From Craterostigma plantagineum (taxonomy: Eukaryota > Streptophyta > Magnoliopsida > Lamiales > Linderniaceae): a DNA stretch of 64,000 nt. The position numbers and the translations under genes were made by a program. The notes beneath the pieces are model-generated. The model saw only the letters and a list, made by a program, of their open reading frames with translations. It did no database searches and was not told the DNA's origin. The stretch is from the NCBI GenBank assembly GCA_027422505.1, contig JAPQWV010000126.1, positions 716,001 through 780,000 of the forward strand. The letters run 5' to 3'. Positions 60,261-64,000 of this stretch are shown here, one piece after another (the first letter of the stretch is position 1; each line of letters begins with the position of its first letter).

Positions 60261-60686
60261 GGGAAAAAAAAAATTAGGCAAAATTATAAAATTAGGTCAC
60301 TAAGTATACAAGTTTTCATTTTTGGGTCATGTTTGATAATTGCAAAGTGGGTCACTAACTTTTCATGTGAAAATAATTTTGGGTCATTTTTTCAATTTTA
60401 TGTCACTCAGAATATATTTTTTCGATTTTGGGTCACTAAGTTTAGATTTTTTCAATTTTGGGTCACCATGTTTATAATATTAGTAACAAATGAGTGACCC
60501 AAAATTGAAAAAAATGTAAATTTAGTGACCCAAAATAGAAAAAATATATTCTTAGTGACCTAAAATTGAAAAGTGACCCAAAATTATTTTCACATTGAAA
60601 GTTAGTGATCTACTTTTGCACTTATCAAACATAGTGACCCAAAACGAAAACATGTATACTTAGTGACCTAATTTTATAATTTCCCC
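60261..60686. mobile_element. Foldback MITE of the GGTCACT family, copy B, at the broken 5' end of ALG3
   Basis: About 425 bp. The left arm contains AAATTATAAAATTAGGTCAC and GGTCACT repeats, and the right arm the complement (AGTGACCTAATTTTATAATTT), so most of the element folds on itself. GGG at 60261 and CCC at the right end fit the ends of copy A (36948-37253). The flanks share TTATCGTTTAGATTT-GT (60243-60259 and 60692-60709), about 17 bp, but with five extra A on the right, longer than a normal target-site duplication. Confidence 0.7.
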
Positions 60687-60709
60687 AAAAATTATCGTTT
60701 AGATTTTGT

Positions 60710-61157
60710 CGTTTTGTGTTCGTTTACGAAGCTAATAAATAGTGTCTTTCGTCTTTACTATCATTTAGTGTAAATATGTTATCCAGAATTTATTATTATT
60801 AAAAAATATTTGATTGGAATTCAATTATTGGACAGTAACTCCTGTATTTTTATTTTTTTTTTTCTATCGATACGAGACAATTTTCTGGAACAATATAAAT
60901 AACGTAAATCATTTCCACGATGAAAATGAGCAACAAAATTCGAACTTCGCGGGTAGAACTCTGACATAATTGAGAAAATAAAAATTACTATATCCAGAAA
61001 TATAGATATATAGGGCAAAGCGAGCAACTAAATACAGTAACGATTGGATGATATACGAATTAACAAAAATATGTAGACGACGAATAGCTGCTGGTTTTAT
61101 TTATTTATTGTAATCTTCGGAACTTAAAAACCTTATTATAGAATAGTTTGAATGTAA
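60710..61157. other. Spacer, no gene seen
   Basis: AT-rich sequence between the foldback element and the 3' end of the BAHD gene. I looked for the missing ALG3 first exon here on the minus strand and found none. Confidence 0.6.
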
Positions 61158-62525
61158 TCAAGCATGTAATGAGCTCATTATATCCTCGTATTGCTGCTCG
61201 AACAAAACCATCTCTTCCTTAAACAGATGAACCCAAGCCTCAATCCCATCACCTTCCTTGTTTCCCAAAAGCACCATCATGTTAGGCACAGGCATGGTGG
61301 CGATGCTCGTCCAAAAAGGCTTTCCCCATCCAAAATCAGCTTCGTAGAATTCGAACTTCGTCCAGTCTGAGATAACCATGACCCGAGCTTCGTCGCGGCA
61401 AGAAATGGCCGTCCTAGTCATCTCCATGAAAGGATCGTAAAGCATGTTATGCCTACCTTCGCCATCAAACAAGCTCGAGCACTTGGTCACAGTTTTGTCT
61501 ATGGCGTCACGGATGGAAGAAACCAAGTCTTCGAGCTTCACGTTATTACCTTCGGGGGACAGATTTAGCACGGACATGGCTATTATATTACCGCAAGAAT
61601 GCTTAGGAAAGGGAGGGATGGTTCTGTCCCTTATGTTCACGGCTTGGTTGACGAGGAAAGTTCTGAGCTTTTTCCCATGCTTCGACTTGTCAACGTGGAT
61701 CACGGCCTTGAGTATTAGGGCACAAACAGCGTTGACTTTCGACACTCGCCTTGTTTTCTCATCGTTGTTTTCTCTTATAACGTTGGCTTTTAGGGCAGAG
61801 ATTGCTTCCTTGTCGAATGAGAATCTCTTGGCAATAATGTCTGGGTGTACGGTTCTCGCAAACTCAATCCCATCAAGACCAAAATCGATCTTCTTGAATG
61901 GAAGCAACTTGGGACCGTCGAAATTAGGGTTTATGATTACCTTCGATCCTTGGACAGCAGAAGAATCATGGGTCGTTGTTATTATCTTGGCTTCTTGGGC
62001 CCAGGCGCTTATGAAAGTCGAGACCGAATTAGCGTCGAAGATCTTGTGAGAAATGCTCAGCCCAATGGCAAGACCGCCGCAGGGGAACCTCGTAACTTGT
62101 ATGGAAGCTATGGGATCGCTGACGTCATCAGCCTCGCAGGTGGGCCTTGTAAGAAGCACGTCGTTTAGCTTGTGATCGGCCATAGCTCTCTCGGCGTACT
62201 CTGAGATGTTCTTGAACGGAGAAGCGTAGGATGCCTCGACGAAGTCAACGCCGTCGTCGTTGCAGAGGACGACGTGGTCTTCCTTCACGAACCTTCCGGC
62301 CAAAGGGTAGAATCGCGGCAAGGTGTCTGCTAAGGATTTCTGCAGGCGGACGATGACGTCATCATCGCCGGAAGGAGGCGGAGCCGACGGCGGCGAGTAG
62401 AAGAGAACGATGGGGACGTTAGTGGCTACGTAGAGTTGGTCTGTTAGAGAAATCTGGTAGTTTTTGAGGTTTTGTGGAGTTGGCGTGGATGGTTTTATCG
62501 TCTTTCTGCTAACTGTCTTCATCAT
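61158..62525 (-). CDS. BAHD acyltransferase (vinorine synthase-like clade)
   Basis: BAHD enzymes transfer acyl groups from acyl-CoA to alcohols or amines of specialised metabolites in the cytosol. The frame is intact and intronless. I place the start at the ATG at 62525 (MMKTVSRKTIKPSTPTPQNL, the usual BAHD opening), giving 455 residues; an in-frame ATG at 62615 would add 30 residues that look unrelated. The catalytic HxxxD is HKIFD in IGLSISHKIFDANSVSTF, and the structural DFGWG is in YEADFGWGKPFW. Other clade features are LPRFYPLAGR and VNIRDRTIPPFPKHSCGN. Substrates cannot be deduced. A tandem paralogue lies 946 bp upstream on the same strand. A TATATATA box (about 62643-62661 in complement) lies about 120 bp before the ATG. 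Confidence 0.92.
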   Translation of the reverse strand: MMKTVSRKTIKPSTPTPQNLKNYQISLTDQLYVATNVPIVLFYSPPSAPPPSGDDDVIVRLQKSLADTLPRFYPLAGRFVKEDHVVLCNDDGVDFVEASYASPFKNISEYAERAMADHKLNDVLLTRPTCEADDVSDPIASIQVTRFPCGGLAIGLSISHKIFDANSVSTFISAWAQEAKIITTTHDSSAVQGSKVIINPNFDGPKLLPFKKIDFGLDGIEFARTVHPDIIAKRFSFDKEAISALKANVIRENNDEKTRRVSKVNAVCALILKAVIHVDKSKHGKKLRTFLVNQAVNIRDRTIPPFPKHSCGNIIAMSVLNLSPEGNNVKLEDLVSSIRDAIDKTVTKCSSLFDGEGRHNMLYDPFMEMTRTAISCRDEARVMVISDWTKFEFYEADFGWGKPFWTSIATMPVPNMMVLLGNKEGDGIEAWVHLFKEEMVLFEQQYEDIMSSLHA

Positions 62526-62639
62526 TATGGATTTAGGACAAGAAACAGTACAGAAAATGTAGTAAATGTTTTTCAGGTAATTAATGTATGAGGCTTTTTT
62601 TCTGGTTGATTCCAATGGATGGAAGGGAGAAGGTACTAT

Positions 62640-62662
62640 CTGTATATATAGATATATATAAA
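62640..62662 (-). promoter_or_regulatory. TATA-like box of the BAHD gene
   Basis: On the minus strand, TTTATATATATCTATATATA lies about 115-135 bp upstream of the chosen ATG (62525). This also supports that start, since the alternative ATG at 62615 would leave only about 25-45 bp. Confidence 0.55.
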
Positions 62663-62801
62663 CCTGCCCAAAAATAAAATCATATTACTATTTAACATTC
62701 TTGTCGCGATGTATATTATTATACGTTTAGATATTTATGGTGGCTCGCGTGCCATGCATGGATAATAAATTAATTAAGAAGAGAGTTGGGAGACAGTTAG
62801 A

Positions 62802-62987
62802 TTGGATCCTCAGTTCCATAATGGTGTTCCAATCTGGTGTTCCACCAACCGAATTGCCGCAAGTGTACAGTTGGTCAACTGCCGCAAGTGTACAGTTGGT
62901 CAACTGAGTTTAACACTTGTCGGAAAATAGTTGGTGGAACACGGTGGTGGAACACCGTTGTGGCACAGAGTTCATGATCCATCCAAG
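62802..62987. mobile_element. Small foldback element with internal 25-bp duplication
   Basis: Left arm TTGGATCCTCAGTTCCAT plus GGTGTTCCAATCTGGTGTTC, right arm its imperfect complement (GTTGGTGGAACACGGTGGTG plus CACCGTTGTGG and GATCCATCCAA). In the loop, a 25-bp unit beginning GCCGCAAGTGTACAGTTGG occurs twice in perfect tandem (62856-62880, 62881-62905). The arms agree at roughly three quarters of positions. It lies between the two BAHD copies. Confidence 0.55.
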
Positions 62988-63471
62988 TGGCCCCAGTCAA
63001 TAGATAAATAGAATCCTTAATTTAGTGTGTAATAATGTTAAGGGATCCACAACTATAGATTAATGAGGTATCCAAATGAAAATCCACTCATTTTTTTTTC
63101 GTAATATAAATATTCTCCTCGTGGATCTCGCGCATACCAAGAATCTCTCTTAAAGATAATGAGTCTCCTCTTGGGTTGCGTGTAATGTATGATAATAACA
63201 AAGAAATACGTCGAGGAGATGTTATCTATCTTCGTGTATCATGTTGTTAGCATCATATGAGCTGTTAATTCCACGCTTTCTTTTATCATTATAATCTCTG
63301 TTAATTTAAGTAGAGTCTATAAGTGTGTCTCGGGTTCGATTTTTAATTATATGATGTACTATTTGGAGGACGCTATGCTATATCTTTTTTCACATGATTA
63401 ATTAGGAAATCAAAGAAAAACCAAGAACGCAAGCAAAAGTTTTATTTGATGTCTTGCAATAGCGAGCCTAA
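62988..63471. other. Spacer, no gene seen
   Basis: 3' flank of the second BAHD copy; AT-rich, no supported feature. Confidence 0.5.
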
Positions 63472-64000
63472 TTAAATTGGTGGAGTATCTTCACCAACCA
63501 ACCTAACTATTTCTCGCTCGAACAAAACCATGTCTTCTTCATAGAGATGAACAAAAGCTTCAATACCATCTCCTTCCTTGTTTCCCATGAGCACAACCAT
63601 GTCGTTTATGGGCATAGTTGCGACGCTTGTCCAAATGGGATTTCCCCATCCAAAATCAGCTCCGTAGAACTCGAATTTGCTCCAATCCGATAATGAAATA
63701 ACTCTGGTCTCCTCTCCGCCGCCGCCCAACATTGTCTGCGCCAATTCGATGTAAGGATCGTAAAGAACACTATTAATATTGCACCCTTCTTCACCGCCAT
63801 TAAACATTCCTCCGCAACCATCGATAGTTCTATCGACGGAATCTCTCATAAGCAAAACCAATTCGCCGTCGCCTTCTTCTTTAAAAGGGCACAACTTCAG
63901 CGCCGACACGGCGATTAAATTCCCGATAGAATGCTTAGGAAAAGGTGGGACTGTTCGATTCCTTATGTTCACCGCTTGAGTGACGAGGTAGCAGTTTTTA
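63472..64000 (-). CDS. BAHD acyltransferase, tandem paralogue, cut by the window edge
   Basis: The frame is open to the right edge, so only the C-terminal 176 or so residues are seen. They align closely with the neighbour: VNIRNRTVPPFPKHSIGN matches VNIRDRTIPPFPKHSCGN, and FEFYGADFGWGNPIW carries the DFGWG motif; then ATMPINDMVVLMGNKEGDGI and the end VGEDTPPI. No frameshift in the visible part. The HxxxD catalytic part lies outside. Same orientation as the first copy and less than 1 kb away, so a tandem duplication. Residue differences throughout mean it is not recent, and the substrate may differ. Confidence 0.9.
   Translation of the reverse strand, partial: KNCYLVTQAVNIRNRTVPPFPKHSIGNLIAVSALKLCPFKEEGDGELVLLMRDSVDRTIDGCGGMFNGGEEGCNINSVLYDPYIELAQTMLGGGGEETRVISLSDWSKFEFYGADFGWGNPIWTSVATMPINDMVVLMGNKEGDGIEAFVHLYEEDMVLFEREIVRLVGEDTPPI

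Noticed and set aside
61444..62049. 201-residue plus-strand frame
   Set aside because: Complete overlap with the conserved BAHD gene on the other strand, no domain, so an antisense shadow.
62526..62615. Upstream ATG extending the BAHD protein by 30 residues
   Set aside because: The extension has no BAHD character and would leave almost no leader after the TATA-like box; the ATG at 62525 opens the usual N-terminus.
1..64000. CRISPR arrays, prokaryotic operons, endogenous viral genes
   Set aside because: No regularly spaced perfect repeats, no ribosome binding sites or operons, no viral replicase or coat motifs; all genes are plant-type with introns.

Overview
This is nuclear DNA from a flowering plant, most likely a eudicot. 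Genes carry GT-AG introns, spacers are AT-rich and full of small DNA transposons, and the families are plant ones: NETWORKED, BPM, SWEET, plant ALKBH9/10, nodulin homeobox and BAHD. No viral, organellar, bacterial or CRISPR sequence was seen. I suspect an asterid (Lamiales-like) from the general look of the proteins, but the sequence does not prove it.

Layout. 0-9 kb is a decayed, transposon-rich zone: two divergent TOPLESS-derived WD40 fragments, a solo LTR candidate (3305-3841), an F-box gene (minus), a 248-bp Helitron with both termini visible, a 1,448-bp Mutator-like foldback element (6244-7691) and a GC-rich hAT-like element. 9-20 kb holds small uncharacterised genes, two tandem BPM-type (MATH-BTB) copies, an ALKBH9/10-type fragment joined to the second copy, and an hAT-like element. 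19.6-23.3 kb is an ATG18f-type autophagy gene; 25.6 kb an intronless secreted LRR protein; 29.1-35.7 kb the 17-exon homeobox gene NDX (minus); 37.4 kb a small acidic protein (minus); 39.7-41.1 kb a NET3-type actin-binding protein (minus); 44.1-45.3 kb a clade III SWEET sugar transporter; 47.7-54.3 kb a 12-exon CW-type zinc-finger protein; 55.5-57.4 kb an ATG18a-type protein; 57.8-60.2 kb ALG3 (minus), missing its 5' end next to a foldback element; 61.2-64 kb two tandem BAHD acyltransferases (minus), the second cut by the window edge.

The genes do not form a pathway, apart from the two tandem pairs (BPM, BAHD) and two PROPPINs of different clades 32 kb apart. The most consequential observation is that about nine genes carry isolated single-base frameshifts, often in homopolymers. 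Each gene returns to the right phase when one base is added or removed, and all splice sites stay intact. This suggests uncorrected long-read errors rather than pseudogenes. Other notable features are the giant foldback element, the truncated ALG3, three GC-AG introns, a roughly six-copy repeat inside an intron, and the inverted TOPLESS fragments.
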